Shown: piece by piece, positions 18,115 to 27,454 of the stretch
Layout of the letters: the number at the start of each line of letters is the position of its first letter
Numbering within the stretch: the first letter of the stretch is position 1
Assembly: GCA_017511185.1 (NCBI GenBank)
Contig: JAFWLF010000085.1
Location: forward strand, 82,556 to 146,555
Origin: RGIG5612 sp017511185
GTDB taxonomy: Bacteria; Bacillota; Clostridia; Lachnospirales; Lachnospiraceae
Reading direction: 5' to 3'
Length of the DNA stretch: 64,000 nt
Translations under genes and position numbers: made by a program
The notes under the pieces: model-generated
What the model was told of the DNA's origin: nothing
The model's database searches: none
The model's input: the letters and a program-made list of their open reading frames with translations, nothing else

Positions 18115-18181
18115 CTTTCTGCCCCCTGATCGAATCCTTACCTCAATTATAAGAACATTCATTTCGGAAAACAAGTGAAAA

Positions 18182-18240
18182 AATAGAAGTTTTCTTCTAT
18201 TATTGCTGAAAACAGGTATAAAAATAGAAGCGTCAAGCCA
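18182..18240. promoter_or_regulatory. Candidate operator in the luxR / CoA-transferase divergent region
   Basis: An inverted repeat AATAGAA-N6-TTCTATT (18182-18201) with a further half-site AATAGAAG at 18233-18240, spaced about 51 bp away. It lies between the divergent LuxR gene and the operon starting at 18319, and a possible -10 TATACT is at 18264-18269. Binding by the LuxR protein is inferred. Confidence 0.45.
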
Positions 18241-18318
18241 TTTCAAAAAGAAAAGAAAAAAGATATACTTGAGCACAAGGAAAGGTATTGTTTTATTTTG
18301 GAAAGGGGAAAATAAATT

Positions 18319-19872
18319 ATGGCAAAGATCATTACTGCAAGAGAAGCAGCACAGCTGATCCCGGACGGGGCAACTGTTGCCTGCGGAGGCATGGGACTTT
18401 CCGGTTGGGCAGAAGAAATTGGATGCGCGATCCGGGATAATTTTAAAGAGACCGGTCATCCTTGCAACCTGAGTATCAAACAGGGAAGCGCTATGGGCGA
18501 CTGGAAAGAGCGGGGTATCACCCGGCTGGGCGAAGCAGGTCCTGGCCTGGTAACAAAATGGAGTGCAGCGCACGTTGGAAGTGCTTTTTCTCTGAATAAG
18601 CTGGCAGTGGATAATCAGCTGGAATGCTGGTGCCTGCCGCAGGGTGTCATTGTAAATCTCTGGAGAGAGATTGCTGCAGGACGTCCGGGTATGCTCACCA
18701 AAGTCGGACTGGGCACATTTGTGGATCCGCGTCTGGAAGGCGGCCGGATGAACGATGTGACAAAAGAGGATATCTGTAAACTGGTCGAGTTTGAAGGAGA
18801 GGAATATCTTTTCTACAAATCCTTCCAGGTAGATGTTGCGATCCTCCGCGGCACAACTGCAGATGAAAACGGCAACGTGACATTTGAGCATGAGTCCGTG
18901 CTGAACGAAGGACTTTCTATCGCAGAAGCAGTCAAGCACTGCGGCGGTATTGTTATCGTTCAGGTGGAATATATCGCAAAAGCAGGAACCCTTCATCCAA
19001 AGGATGTAAAGATCCCTGGAATCCTGGTAGACTATGTAGTGCAGGCAACAACAACAGATGCCTGCTGGCAGACCGAAGGCGTTTACTATGAACCTGCTTT
19101 CTGCGGCAACGTGAAGAAACCGGTCGATCGTATCAAACCGATGGATCTTTCCGAACGTAAAGTCATCTGCCGCCGCTGCGCAGCAGCTCTGAAGAAAGGA
19201 AACGTAGTTAATCTGGGAATCGGTATGGCAGCAGATACAGCAGCCATCGTTGCAGAGGAAGGCTACATTGATGATATCGTTCTTAGTACAGAGTCCGGTA
19301 TGGTTGGCGGTGTTCCGGCAGCACTTCCAAACTTCGGCAGTGCATGGAATCCGGATGCGATCATGACACATAATGATATGTTCGATCTGATCGACGGCGG
19401 AAACCTGGATGTAACAGTACTGGGTATCGGAGAGATCGATGAAAAAGGCAATAACAATGTGTCCAAGTTTGGTCCTTCTCTGACCGGCCCTGGCGGTTTC
19501 ATCAACATCACCAGTGCAACGAAAACAGTTATTTTCTGCGGAACCTTTATGGCAAAAGGAAAATATAAGATCGGCGACGGAAAACTGGAGATCGTACAGG
19601 AAGGAAAGATCCGTAAGTTTGTAAAGAATGTGGAACAGATCACATTCTCTGCTGAGAAGGCACCGAAAGATCAGAATGTCCTTTATATTACGGAACGCTG
19701 CGTATTCAAGCTGATCGACGGAAAACTGACACTGATCGAAATTGCTCCGGGAATCGATCTGGAAAAAGATATTCTTGCGAATATGGATTTCAAACCGGAG
19801 ATTGCAAAAGATTTGAAAGTCATGGATGAAGGCATGTTCCGTGAAACATGGGGCGGCCTGACACTGGAATAA
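18319..19872 (+). CDS. Family I acyl-CoA:carboxylate CoA-transferase
   Basis: 517 residues with alpha and beta halves fused, the length of the YdiF / propionate CoA-transferase group. The catalytic glutamate is E325 in LSTESGMVGGVPA, where the CoA thioester intermediate forms. The N-terminal half has the conserved glycine segment DGATVACGGMG. The enzyme moves CoA from a donor such as acetyl-CoA to an organic acid. It is the first gene of an operon with acyl-CoA dehydrogenase and both Etf subunits, so it probably activates the acid that the dehydrogenase then oxidises or, more likely in an anaerobe, reduces. Start has a GAAAGGGGA site. Confidence 0.92.
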   Translation: MAKIITAREAAQLIPDGATVACGGMGLSGWAEEIGCAIRDNFKETGHPCNLSIKQGSAMGDWKERGITRLGEAGPGLVTKWSAAHVGSAFSLNKLAVDNQLECWCLPQGVIVNLWREIAAGRPGMLTKVGLGTFVDPRLEGGRMNDVTKEDICKLVEFEGEEYLFYKSFQVDVAILRGTTADENGNVTFEHESVLNEGLSIAEAVKHCGGIVIVQVEYIAKAGTLHPKDVKIPGILVDYVVQATTTDACWQTEGVYYEPAFCGNVKKPVDRIKPMDLSERKVICRRCAAALKKGNVVNLGIGMAADTAAIVAEEGYIDDIVLSTESGMVGGVPAALPNFGSAWNPDAIMTHNDMFDLIDGGNLDVTVLGIGEIDEKGNNNVSKFGPSLTGPGGFINITSATKTVIFCGTFMAKGKYKIGDGKLEIVQEGKIRKFVKNVEQITFSAEKAPKDQNVLYITERCVFKLIDGKLTLIEIAPGIDLEKDILANMDFKPEIAKDLKVMDEGMFRETWGGLTLE

Positions 19873-19887
19873 CAAAAGGAGGCAAAA

Positions 19888-21030
19888 ATGATTCTGGATC
19901 AGAAACATGCGAGGTTTCAGAAACTGTGCAGACAGTTTGCAGAAACCGAATTTACCAAAGAACTTCTGGATAAGCTGGAAGAAACCGGAGACTTTGACTG
20001 GGATATTTTCAAAAAAATGGCAAAGTATGGTTTCTGCGGCGTGAAGATTCCTAAAGAGTATGGCGGAGCAGGTGGAGATTATCTTTCCTACGCCATCTTA
20101 GTGGAAGAGTTTGCACGTGTGTCACCGGTATTATCCATCTACGCAAACACTTCGAACTCTCTGGGCGGCGGACCGCTGATGCTGGCCGGAAGCGAAGAGC
20201 AGAAACAGAAATATCTTCCGCCGGTAGCAAGAGGCGAACAGATCATGTCCTTTGCACTGACAGAGCCGGGAGCAGGTTCTGATGCAGGCGGCACAACGAC
20301 CCGTGCCGTAGAGCAGGAAGATGGCAGCTTTATCTTAAACGGCCGTAAAACATTTATCAGCGGCGCTCCGATGTCTGACTACTGCATCGTTTTTGCAAAG
20401 ACAGATCCAAGCCAGAAAGGAAGCCGCGGTATTTCCATGTTTGTACTGGATATGCATCTTCCGGGCGTTTCTCTTGGAAAGCCTGAGCATAAGATGGGTA
20501 TCAAAGGCTACCCGACCTGCGACGTGATCATGGAAGATGTTCATGTTCCGGCAGATGCTCTGGTGGGAAAGAAAGATAAAGGCTTCGGCTATGCTATGCA
20601 GACCTTAGACGGCGGCCGTCTTGGTATGGCAGCACAGGGTGTCGGCATTGCACAGGGATGTCTGGAAGAAGCTGTGAAGTATGCAAAAGAAAGAAAGCAG
20701 TTCGGTCGTCCGATCGCTAACTTCCAGGCTATCAGCTTTATGCTGGCTGATATGGCAACAGAGACAGAAGCAGCAAGACAGCTGGTCTATCATGCAGCAG
20801 AGCTGAAAGATGCTGGAAAAGACGCTGGCATGGCATGCTCCATGGCAAAATATTTTGCAGCAGAAGCAGCAAACCACGTAGCTTACAAAGCTGTGCAGAT
20901 CCACGGCGGATACGGCTACATCAGCGAATACAAAGTAGAACGGTTCTACCGCGATGCAAGAATCGTGCCGATCTACGAAGGAACAAGTCAGGTACAGCAG
21001 ATGGTCATTTCCGGCATGCTGCTGAAATAA
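19888..21030 (+). CDS. Acyl-CoA dehydrogenase
   Basis: 380 residues, full length. Seen: the FAD/substrate segment MSFALTEPGAGSDAGGTTTRA, RKQFGRPIANFQAISFMLADM, the C-terminal signature QIHGGYGYISEYKVERFYRDARI, and the catalytic base in IYEGTSQVQ (Glu), as in short-chain (butyryl-CoA type) enzymes. It interconverts acyl-CoA and 2-enoyl-CoA and passes electrons to Etf, encoded directly downstream. In anaerobes such trios (for example butyryl-, caffeyl- or acrylyl-CoA reductases) usually work in the reducing direction. The exact acyl group is not clear from sequence. Confidence 0.93.
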   Translation: MILDQKHARFQKLCRQFAETEFTKELLDKLEETGDFDWDIFKKMAKYGFCGVKIPKEYGGAGGDYLSYAILVEEFARVSPVLSIYANTSNSLGGGPLMLAGSEEQKQKYLPPVARGEQIMSFALTEPGAGSDAGGTTTRAVEQEDGSFILNGRKTFISGAPMSDYCIVFAKTDPSQKGSRGISMFVLDMHLPGVSLGKPEHKMGIKGYPTCDVIMEDVHVPADALVGKKDKGFGYAMQTLDGGRLGMAAQGVGIAQGCLEEAVKYAKERKQFGRPIANFQAISFMLADMATETEAARQLVYHAAELKDAGKDAGMACSMAKYFAAEAANHVAYKAVQIHGGYGYISEYKVERFYRDARIVPIYEGTSQVQQMVISGMLLK

Positions 21031-21048
21031 GAAAGGAGGATTCGAACA

Positions 21049-21849
21049 ATGAAGATTTATGTTTGTGTGAAACAGGTTCCGGATACCTCCGGTGTTGTGG
21101 CAGTAAACCCGGACGGAACGATGAACCGTGCAAAAATGCCAACGATCATCAATCCGGATGATTTAAATGCAATGGAAGCTGCTCTGCAGCTGAAAGAAAG
21201 TGAAGGAGCTACTGTCGTAGCCGTTTCCATGGGACCTCCTCAGGCAATGGAGATGATGAGAGAACTGTTAGCTATGGGCGCAGATGAAGCAGTTCTGGTT
21301 TCCGGCAGAGAATTTGGCGGCAGCGATACATTTGCAACCAGCCAGATCATCGCAGGCGCGATCCATCATATGGGAATCGGAGAAGGCGACCTGATCCTTT
21401 GCGGAAGACAGGCAATCGATGGTGATACAGCACAGGTCGGCCCGCAGATCGCAGAAAAACTGCATCTGCCGCAGGTTACCTATGCAACAGATATTAAAAA
21501 GGACGGCGACACCTACACGGTAAGACGTGCTCTGGAAGACGGTTATATGAATATCCAGGTGAAGTCCCCTTGCCTGATCACATGTATCAAAGAACTCAAC
21601 GAGCCAAGATATATGACAGTAGCAGGTGTGTTTGAAGCTGATGACAAACCTCTGACGATTCTGGATTATCCGGCACTGAAAGATGAGCCGTTGATCGAAG
21701 CTGATACAATCGGTTTGAAAGGATCTCCGACAAACATCTTTAAGTCATTCAACCCTCCGGTAAAAGGACAGGGCGAGATGATCCCGGGAACAGAAAAAGA
21801 GATGGCAGCCGCTTTGGCAGAAAAACTTTCTGCAAAGCATGTAATTTAA
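21049..21849 (+). CDS. etfB: Electron transfer flavoprotein beta subunit
   Basis: 266 residues. The start MKIYVCVKQVPDTSG and the segment NPDDLNAMEAALQLKE are typical of EtfB, as is LILCGRQAIDGDTAQVGPQ at the nucleotide-binding site. It pairs with EtfA to accept electrons from the acyl-CoA dehydrogenase. The gene follows the dehydrogenase after 18 nt with an AAAGGAGG site. Whether this Etf bifurcates electrons (with ferredoxin and NADH) cannot be decided by eye. Confidence 0.95.
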   Translation: MKIYVCVKQVPDTSGVVAVNPDGTMNRAKMPTIINPDDLNAMEAALQLKESEGATVVAVSMGPPQAMEMMRELLAMGADEAVLVSGREFGGSDTFATSQIIAGAIHHMGIGEGDLILCGRQAIDGDTAQVGPQIAEKLHLPQVTYATDIKKDGDTYTVRRALEDGYMNIQVKSPCLITCIKELNEPRYMTVAGVFEADDKPLTILDYPALKDEPLIEADTIGLKGSPTNIFKSFNPPVKGQGEMIPGTEKEMAAALAEKLSAKHVI

Positions 21850-21885
21850 AGTACCGCGTTTGTAAAGAACAGAAAGGAGCCATTT

Positions 21886-22989
21886 ATGGCAGAATATAAC
21901 AGCAGTTTAATCGAAGAGTTTTCTGATATCTGGGTGTTCTGCGAACAGCGGGACGGAAAACTGATGCCAACGGATTACGAACTGATCTCGGAAGGCAGAA
22001 AGCTGGCAGACCAGAGAGGCAGCAAACTGGTTGGTCTTCTTCTTGGCGGAGAAGGCATTGAAAAAGCAGCAGGTGAGCTTGGCGGATATGGTGCAGACAA
22101 AATCATCGTCTGCGAAGATCCTGCACTTGCCGTATACACAAATGAAGCATATACCAATGTGGTGTGTGACATCGTAATGGAGCGCAAACCGGAAGTTCTT
22201 CTGATCGGCGCAAGCAACATCGGCCGTGACCTTGGTCCGCGCTGTGCAGCAAGACTGCATACCGGACTGACGGCAGACTGCACACATCTGGATATTGACA
22301 TGAACACCTATGTTGATTTCCTGGATAAGAATTCCAACGTAGATGTGGCTAACACAGATTTCAAGATGGATGACGTCAACATGAAGATGACCCGTCCGGC
22401 ATTTGGCGGGCACTTAATGGCAACGATCATCTGCCCGCGGTTCCGTCCGTGTATGGCAACGGTGCGTCCGGGTGTGTTAAAGAAAGCAGACTTTGATCAG
22501 GCAAAAGCAGATGCTTGTGAAGTAGAAGTTGTACGTCCTGCAATCAATGCAGCAGACATTCATGAGAAAGTTCTGGAAGTCGTAAAAGAAGCAAAAGAAG
22601 TTGTCGATCTGATCGGTGCTGACGTAGTCGTATCTATCGGTAACGGTGCTTCCAAAGACGTTGAGACAGCTAAGAAGCTGGCACAGGAACTGGCAGATGC
22701 TTTAGGCGGCGGCGTAGTTGGATCTTCCCGTGCACTGGTTGATGCAGGATTAATGGATGCAGACCGTCAGGTCGGACAGACAGGAAAGACCGTTCATCCA
22801 AAGGTTTATGTAGCCCTTGGTATCAGCGGCGCTATCCAGCACAAAGCAGGTATGCAGAATTCCGAACTGATCATCGCCGTAAATAAGAACGAGACAGAAC
22901 CGATCTTTGAAGTGGCTGATTATGGCCTGGTCGGAGACCTGTTCAAAGTTGTTCCGGAAATGATCGAGGCGATCAAAGCCGTAAAATAA
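21886..22989 (+). CDS. etfA: Electron transfer flavoprotein alpha subunit
   Basis: 367 residues. The C-terminal FAD domain is complete: VVSIGNGASKDVETAKKLA, GGGVVGSSRALVDAGLMDADRQ in two parts, QVGQTGKTVHPKVYVALGISG, and AVNKNETEPIFEVADYGLVGD. The N-terminus has no extra ferredoxin domain, unlike the EtfA of caffeyl-CoA reductase. It is the last gene of the operon, with a strong terminator 22 nt later. Confidence 0.96.
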   Translation: MAEYNSSLIEEFSDIWVFCEQRDGKLMPTDYELISEGRKLADQRGSKLVGLLLGGEGIEKAAGELGGYGADKIIVCEDPALAVYTNEAYTNVVCDIVMERKPEVLLIGASNIGRDLGPRCAARLHTGLTADCTHLDIDMNTYVDFLDKNSNVDVANTDFKMDDVNMKMTRPAFGGHLMATIICPRFRPCMATVRPGVLKKADFDQAKADACEVEVVRPAINAADIHEKVLEVVKEAKEVVDLIGADVVVSIGNGASKDVETAKKLAQELADALGGGVVGSSRALVDAGLMDADRQVGQTGKTVHPKVYVALGISGAIQHKAGMQNSELIIAVNKNETEPIFEVADYGLVGDLFKVVPEMIEAIKAVK

Positions 22990-23010
22990 CAAAAGACCAG
23001 ATAAACAAAA

Positions 23011-23038
23011 AAGCCGCTGTGTAATGCAGCGGCTTTTT
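23011..23038 (+). terminator. Terminator after etfA
   Basis: AAGCCGCTG pairs with CAGCGGCTT, followed by T4-5; an A run on the left makes it usable from the minus strand too, for the radical SAM gene that ends at 23048. Confidence 0.9.
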
Positions 23039-23047
23039 GATATGCTG

Positions 23048-23653
23048 TCAGCCTTCGTATTCCCGAATGCGCAGGCGTACAGAAAGGTCATTGCAGATCT
23101 GAAGACTTTTCTCCTGTTCCTCTTTTGTGGTCACGGTATCTACAATAGTCATAACAACATCCGGAACATACGCCTTGCAGTCTTTGGCAAATGACAGCAT
23201 AGCATCAAAAGAACCGATACCGAATTTTGGACGCACCATCTTCAGGTAATCTTCCGGATTCGTTGCGTTCAGACTGATGGAGACAACATCGATCAGCCCC
23301 TTCAGCTTTGGGGCAGTCTTCTCTCCGTAAATCAGATCAGAAAGCCCATTCGTATTCACCCGGATTCGAATCGGGCTTTTCTTTTTGATATAAGCGGCTA
23401 CTTCTAAAAGAGCATCCAGCCGTTCGGTTGGTTCTCCGTAGCCGCAAAAAACGACTTCCTCATATTTCCACAGGTCTCTTTGATTGATCGCATCACAGAT
23501 CTCCGTCACAGACGGCTCATGATCCAGCCAGAGCGGATCTGATCCGTAAACATGATCATCGTTGTTGCGGATGCAGAACGTGCAGCTGCAAGGGCAGCGG
23601 TTTGTAATATTGAGATAGAGTCCTTTTTTTACTTCATAGGTAATGGTTTCCAT
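23048..23653 (-). CDS. Short radical SAM protein (TatD-associated type)
   Basis: 201 residues, only the core radical SAM domain. The cluster motif C-x3-C-x2-C is at C20, C24 and C27 (NRCPCSCTFCIRN), followed by the GYGEPTE SAM-binding segment and RVNTNGLSDLI. The sequence matches a family of short radical SAM proteins usually encoded next to TatD nuclease; no tatD gene lies within this window. The reaction is unknown. It follows the ECF S-component gene on the same strand after 18 nt, so the two may be co-transcribed. Confidence 0.82.
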   Translation of the reverse strand: METITYEVKKGLYLNITNRCPCSCTFCIRNNDDHVYGSDPLWLDHEPSVTEICDAINQRDLWKYEEVVFCGYGEPTERLDALLEVAAYIKKKSPIRIRVNTNGLSDLIYGEKTAPKLKGLIDVVSISLNATNPEDYLKMVRPKFGIGSFDAMLSFAKDCKAYVPDVVMTIVDTVTTKEEQEKSLQICNDLSVRLRIREYEG

Positions 23654-23671
23654 GATGCTCCTCCTGTTTTT

Positions 23672-24175
23672 TCAAATGATGGACAGCCGGCTTTTGATCC
23701 CGGCTTTGTCAAATGCCAGTCCTGCTGCAGCAAACAGGATGCTGCTGAAGATGGCCTGCATCAGATTCCCAAAGAGTCCATACAAAGGGGAAATGAAATT
23801 TCCGAAGATCAGTCCCTCATACACATAGTATCCGCCGAGGCAAAGAAGTGCTGCCGGCAGCAGGGCCAGAAGGTTATGCTTCCCGATGATCCGGTTTCCT
23901 TTTGCAGTAAAGAAAAGAACGGTCAAAAGTTTGATCACAAACGAAGCAGGCGCCCAGATGGCATATCCGGTCAGACAGTCTGCAAGCACTGCGCCTACAG
24001 AACCGGCAAACATAGCATACGGTGTTGGCAGAAGGGCGGCGGCTAAATAAAGAAGACCGTCTCCGATATGCACATAGCCGTTAAAACTCGGGATATGAAT
24101 GTAAGCGGTAAAAACAAAGATCAGTGCCGTCAGGATCCCGGTTATTGTCAGTGTTTTTAACTTATGATCGTTCAT
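23672..24175 (-). CDS. ECF transporter S component (vitamin uptake)
   Basis: About 167 residues, five or six hydrophobic helices. The N-terminus TLTITGILTALIFVFTAYIH, the GYVHIGDGLLYLAAALLPTPYA segment (in two parts) and GAVLADCLTGYAIWAP are typical of ECF S components. These bind a vitamin or precursor and use a shared energising module encoded elsewhere. ATG 24175 is 10 nt from AGGAG; ATG 24184 is too close to it. The divergent gene is a MocR-type regulator, a family whose best-known member (PdxR) senses pyridoxal phosphate, so a B6 vitamer is a possible substrate; thiamine-related compounds are equally possible. No TPP riboswitch boxes are visible upstream. Confidence 0.8.
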   Translation of the reverse strand: MNDHKLKTLTITGILTALIFVFTAYIHIPSFNGYVHIGDGLLYLAAALLPTPYAMFAGSVGAVLADCLTGYAIWAPASFVIKLLTVLFFTAKGNRIIGKHNLLALLPAALLCLGGYYVYEGLIFGNFISPLYGLFGNLMQAIFSSILFAAAGLAFDKAGIKSRLSII

Positions 24176-24322
24176 GCTGATCATTCTCCTTCCCTTTCTT
24201 CCTTTGCGCTAATGCGCAAAAGAGTTTGCATGTATTTAATGATAGGGTATAAAATAAAACTGATAATATAAAAATAGTCAGTTTTGTATTTTTTTATATA
24301 ACCAGATTGCAGAGGGCGGAAA

Positions 24323-25408
24323 ATGAAAAGACAAGTGGAAACGTCTCAGTACATTCAGATCTATGAGCAGATTAGAGAAGATATCATTCAGGGCATCTAT
24401 GCTTATGGAAGTAAGCTTCCTTCCAAACGGCTTATCGCAGAAGAGAGGGGGGTTAGTGTGATCACAGCCGAACATGCCTATGCACTGCTTTTAGAAGAGG
24501 GGTATATTGAGGCGCGGGAGCGCAGCGGTTATTTTGTTACATTCCGGGAGGAAGATGGATTTGCCGGGCAGGAAATACACAGGAAGAAAAAAGTGATGAC
24601 TGCCGCAAAGAATGTGCCGCAGCAGACGGAATATCCGTTTCCGTTTTCTGTGCTTTCAAAAACCATGCGCAGGGTATTAAGTGATTATGGGGAAACGCTT
24701 CTTATCCGCTCGCCGAATGAAGGGATCGCAGAACTGCGGACAGAGATCAGCCGCTATCTGGCAAGAAGCCGGGGGATTACAGCATTCCCGGAGCAGATCA
24801 TCATAGGAGCAGGATCAGAATATCTGTATCATCTCATCATCGGCTTACTGGGAAGAGAGCACTGTTATGGCCTGGAGACACCTTCTTATCCGATCATCGA
24901 GAATGTCTATCAGGTCTCAGGCGCAAAGTATGAACCTTTGCCTTTGGAAGCAAACGGCATCAGCAGTGAAGTTTTGAAAAAAAGCCATGCCGATGTGCTG
25001 CACATTACGCCGTACCGCAGCTTTCCGACTGGCGTGACGGCATCCGCCTCCAAGCGGCACGAATATCTGCGCTGGGCGCAGCAAAAGGGCCGGTATATTG
25101 TGGAGGATGATTATGACTCCGAGTTCTCGGTTTTGAAAAAACCGGAAGACACATTATTCTCGCAGTCGGAAGATGACAATATCATTTATGTTAATACGTT
25201 TTCAAAAAGTATTTCGCCATCACTCCGGGTGGGCTATATGCTTCTTCCAAAACACCTTGTGCCCCTCTTTCGGGAAAAGCTCGGTTTTTATTCCTGTACC
25301 GTTCCGACTGCGATCCAGTATGTTCTGACAGAACTATTTAGAAATGGAGACTTTGAGCGGCATATCAATCGCGTGCGAAGAGCAAAAAGGAAAGATACGC
25401 AGCATTAA
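24323..25408 (+). pseudogene. MocR/PdxR-type GntR-aminotransferase regulator, 3'-truncated
   Basis: 361 residues. An N-terminal GntR winged helix (YEQIREDIIQGIYAYGSKLPS; ERGVSVITAEHAY) joins a class I aminotransferase domain. The PLP lysine is present in NTFSKSISPSLRVGY. MocR proteins normally run to 450-490 residues; this one stops just after ERHINRVRRAK, the point where the C-terminal small domain begins. The stop overlaps the end of the opposing SnoaL-like gene by 4 nt, suggesting that a deletion or insertion joined the two. It is probably non-functional, although DNA binding and PLP binding might survive. Confidence 0.7.
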
Positions 25409-25788
25409 AACAGAGGGCGTCCGTTTGCTGTCTGTACATTGCCGATGTCATGCTCCACAACATCCCAGTGTTCAGCAAGCAGACCATCCTGCAGACGATA
25501 GATATCGACCACTTTATTCACCATGCCGTTTGCCCGGCAGGTGCATTTGAAAAACACTGCGACTTCATCGTCATCATTGGCAAAGATCTTTACGATCTCC
25601 ATCTCCGGATCCAGACCAAAGAAGAACTCCGTAAATTTAATAAAACCGTCTTTGCCGTCTTCTACGGTTGCATTGTGCTGCATATAATCATCCCGCATGA
25701 ATTCGTCCAGCTTTGAGACATCATGCGCGTTAAAGACTTCATCATAAAAACGTTTTACCAGTGCAATGTTTTGTTCTTTTTTACTCAT
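25405..25788 (-). CDS. SnoaL-like / NTF2-fold protein
   Basis: 127 residues. The pattern NIALVKRFYDEVFNAHDVSKLDEFM, DDYMQHNATVEDGKDGFIKF and the closing GLLAEHWDVVE (each quoted in part) is typical of the SnoaL-like polyketide cyclase family of small NTF2-fold enzymes. Such proteins have many substrates, so no reaction is assigned. AGGAG lies before ATG 25788. The gene is divergent from the FAD oxidoreductase at 25872 and its end overlaps the truncated MocR gene. Confidence 0.82.
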   Translation of the reverse strand: MSKKEQNIALVKRFYDEVFNAHDVSKLDEFMRDDYMQHNATVEDGKDGFIKFTEFFFGLDPEMEIVKIFANDDDEVAVFFKCTCRANGMVNKVVDIYRLQDGLLAEHWDVVEHDIGNVQTANGRPLF

Positions 25789-25871
25789 GGGTAATTCTCC
25801 TTTTTTTGCGCTATCAACAGTTCATGTATGATATATTATAAATGACCAGTGTTTCATATGAAAAGGAGAAG

Positions 25872-27437
25872 ATGATGGAGATTACTAGTTTTTGCAAAAC
25901 GCTTTTTTGTGAAGTAGCAGTTGTCGGAGGCGGCACAGCAGGTATTGCGGCTTCTATTGAGGCGGCGCGCCACGGAAAACATACGATGATGTTTGAAAAA
26001 GGCACATCGCTTGGCGGACTTGCTACCAATGGTTACGTTCCGCAGATTGCCGGTAATATTGAGGGCATCTGCCTGGAGTTTACCAAAAGACTGGATGCAG
26101 TCGGCCAGCTGAGAAAGATAGATCCGAGCAAGGATTATTACAGAAACCCGTCCTTCGAGCCGGAATACGGCAAGATCGTATTTGAGGATATGTGTCTGGA
26201 AAACGGCGTGCGCGTCATTTACGATTCTACGCTGATCGCTGTGGAGATGAAAGATGAGCGCAACATCGATTTTTTGATCTTCTTTACCAAAGGCGGTTAC
26301 ATGAAGGTAAAGGCAAAGATGTATATCGATGCGACCGGAGATGGCGATCTGGCAGCACTTTCCGGCGTTCCATTTGAAGTAGGCGGACAGGACTTTGCCG
26401 GACTTAATATTGCATCCACGCAAGGGTCCCGCTGGGCAAATGCAGATCTGATCAAATATCAAAAAGCCGAAGAAGAGTGGAGAGCTAAAAAAATAGCAGA
26501 AGGCGATAAGGATCCGCTTCCAATGGTTTACGTTCTGGAAGAAGAAGCGATCAAACGCGGCGAGATCAGCAGACATGTCTGCAATCCTGCAGCCGGATTC
26601 TTCCGGGTCATTATTCCTAACACACCGATGGATAATGCATCTTTTGTCACGTTCAGCTTCCATAGTTATTACTGCCATAATACCGATGCGGAAGACATCA
26701 CCAGACAGATCCTGGAGCAGCATCAGCTGATGAAGCAGTTCCATGCATTCTTAAAGAACCATGTACCGGGATTTGAAAACCTGCGTCTGGTAGGAATCGG
26801 AAATGTGCCGGGCGTGCGTGATTCCAGAAGGATCTTTGGTGAGTATATGCTGAAAGCAGCCGATGTCGCATGCGGAACCAAGTTTGAAGACGGCATCGCC
26901 AGATTCCCGGAAATGTTTGATACGCATCATCCGACCAGCGATTACTGGTTCTTTATGAGACATGTACATATTCCGGAGGTGGCAGGTTCTGCGGTTGCAG
27001 AAGAGGATCATCTTGGAAAGACCTGCGATGCAAGAATGCATCCGTTTGGTGTTCCTGCCGGGATCCCAGTCCGCTCCAACCCGAGAGATTACTGCGATAT
27101 ACCTTATGGCACACTGATCCCGCAGGAGGTGGATAACCTGTTATGCGCCGGACGCTGCTGTTCCACAGAGTTCCATGCGCAGGGGTCCATGCGTATTATC
27201 GGGCCGGCTATGGGAACCGGTCAGGCAGCAGGGCTTGCAGTTTGCGTTGCCATTGACCGGAAGGTGGATCCAAGAGAACTCGACGGAAAAGAGATCCGCC
27301 AGATGCTCATCGCAGAAGGTGTGGAACTGGATAAGCCGTGTGACGGCTACTGGGAAGAGCTCCGCAATATGGAAGGCGATCTTGTGATCAACAAGGGCGA
27401 TGCCATTTCTATTATTCCGAAGAAGAAAGAGGACTGA
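25872..27437 (+). CDS. FAD-dependent oxidoreductase (FAD_oxidored family)
   Basis: About 521 residues from ATG 25872; a second ATG at 25875 has better spacing from the AAAGGAG, and an upstream ATG at 25842 has no ribosome site. The FAD fold is clear: VAVVGGGTAGIAASIEAARHG at the start (shown in part), GTSLGGLATNGYVP, MYIDATGDGDLAALSG, and the C-terminal LLCAGRCCSTEFHAQGSMR. Members are of the fumarate-reductase-like clan often annotated only as FAD-dependent oxidoreductase. It is flanked by a divergent SnoaL-like gene and a convergent cupin gene, which may be functional partners. Confidence 0.85.
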   Translation: MMEITSFCKTLFCEVAVVGGGTAGIAASIEAARHGKHTMMFEKGTSLGGLATNGYVPQIAGNIEGICLEFTKRLDAVGQLRKIDPSKDYYRNPSFEPEYGKIVFEDMCLENGVRVIYDSTLIAVEMKDERNIDFLIFFTKGGYMKVKAKMYIDATGDGDLAALSGVPFEVGGQDFAGLNIASTQGSRWANADLIKYQKAEEEWRAKKIAEGDKDPLPMVYVLEEEAIKRGEISRHVCNPAAGFFRVIIPNTPMDNASFVTFSFHSYYCHNTDAEDITRQILEQHQLMKQFHAFLKNHVPGFENLRLVGIGNVPGVRDSRRIFGEYMLKAADVACGTKFEDGIARFPEMFDTHHPTSDYWFFMRHVHIPEVAGSAVAEEDHLGKTCDARMHPFGVPAGIPVRSNPRDYCDIPYGTLIPQEVDNLLCAGRCCSTEFHAQGSMRIIGPAMGTGQAAGLAVCVAIDRKVDPRELDGKEIRQMLIAEGVELDKPCDGYWEELRNMEGDLVINKGDAISIIPKKKED

Positions 27438-27454
27438 TCGTAAAATAAAAAAGC

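Noticed and set aside
18115..19908. N-terminal extension of the LuxR frame to 858 residues
   Set aside because: This part is antisense to the well-supported CoA-transferase gene; the LuxR gene has its own ATG and ribosome site at 18114.
21886..22989. EtfA of caffeyl-CoA reductase (CarE type)
   Set aside because: The N-terminal ferredoxin-like extension of CarE is absent.
24176..24322. TPP or other riboswitch before the ECF S component
   Set aside because: I looked for the conserved TPP boxes and found none; the region is short and AT-rich.
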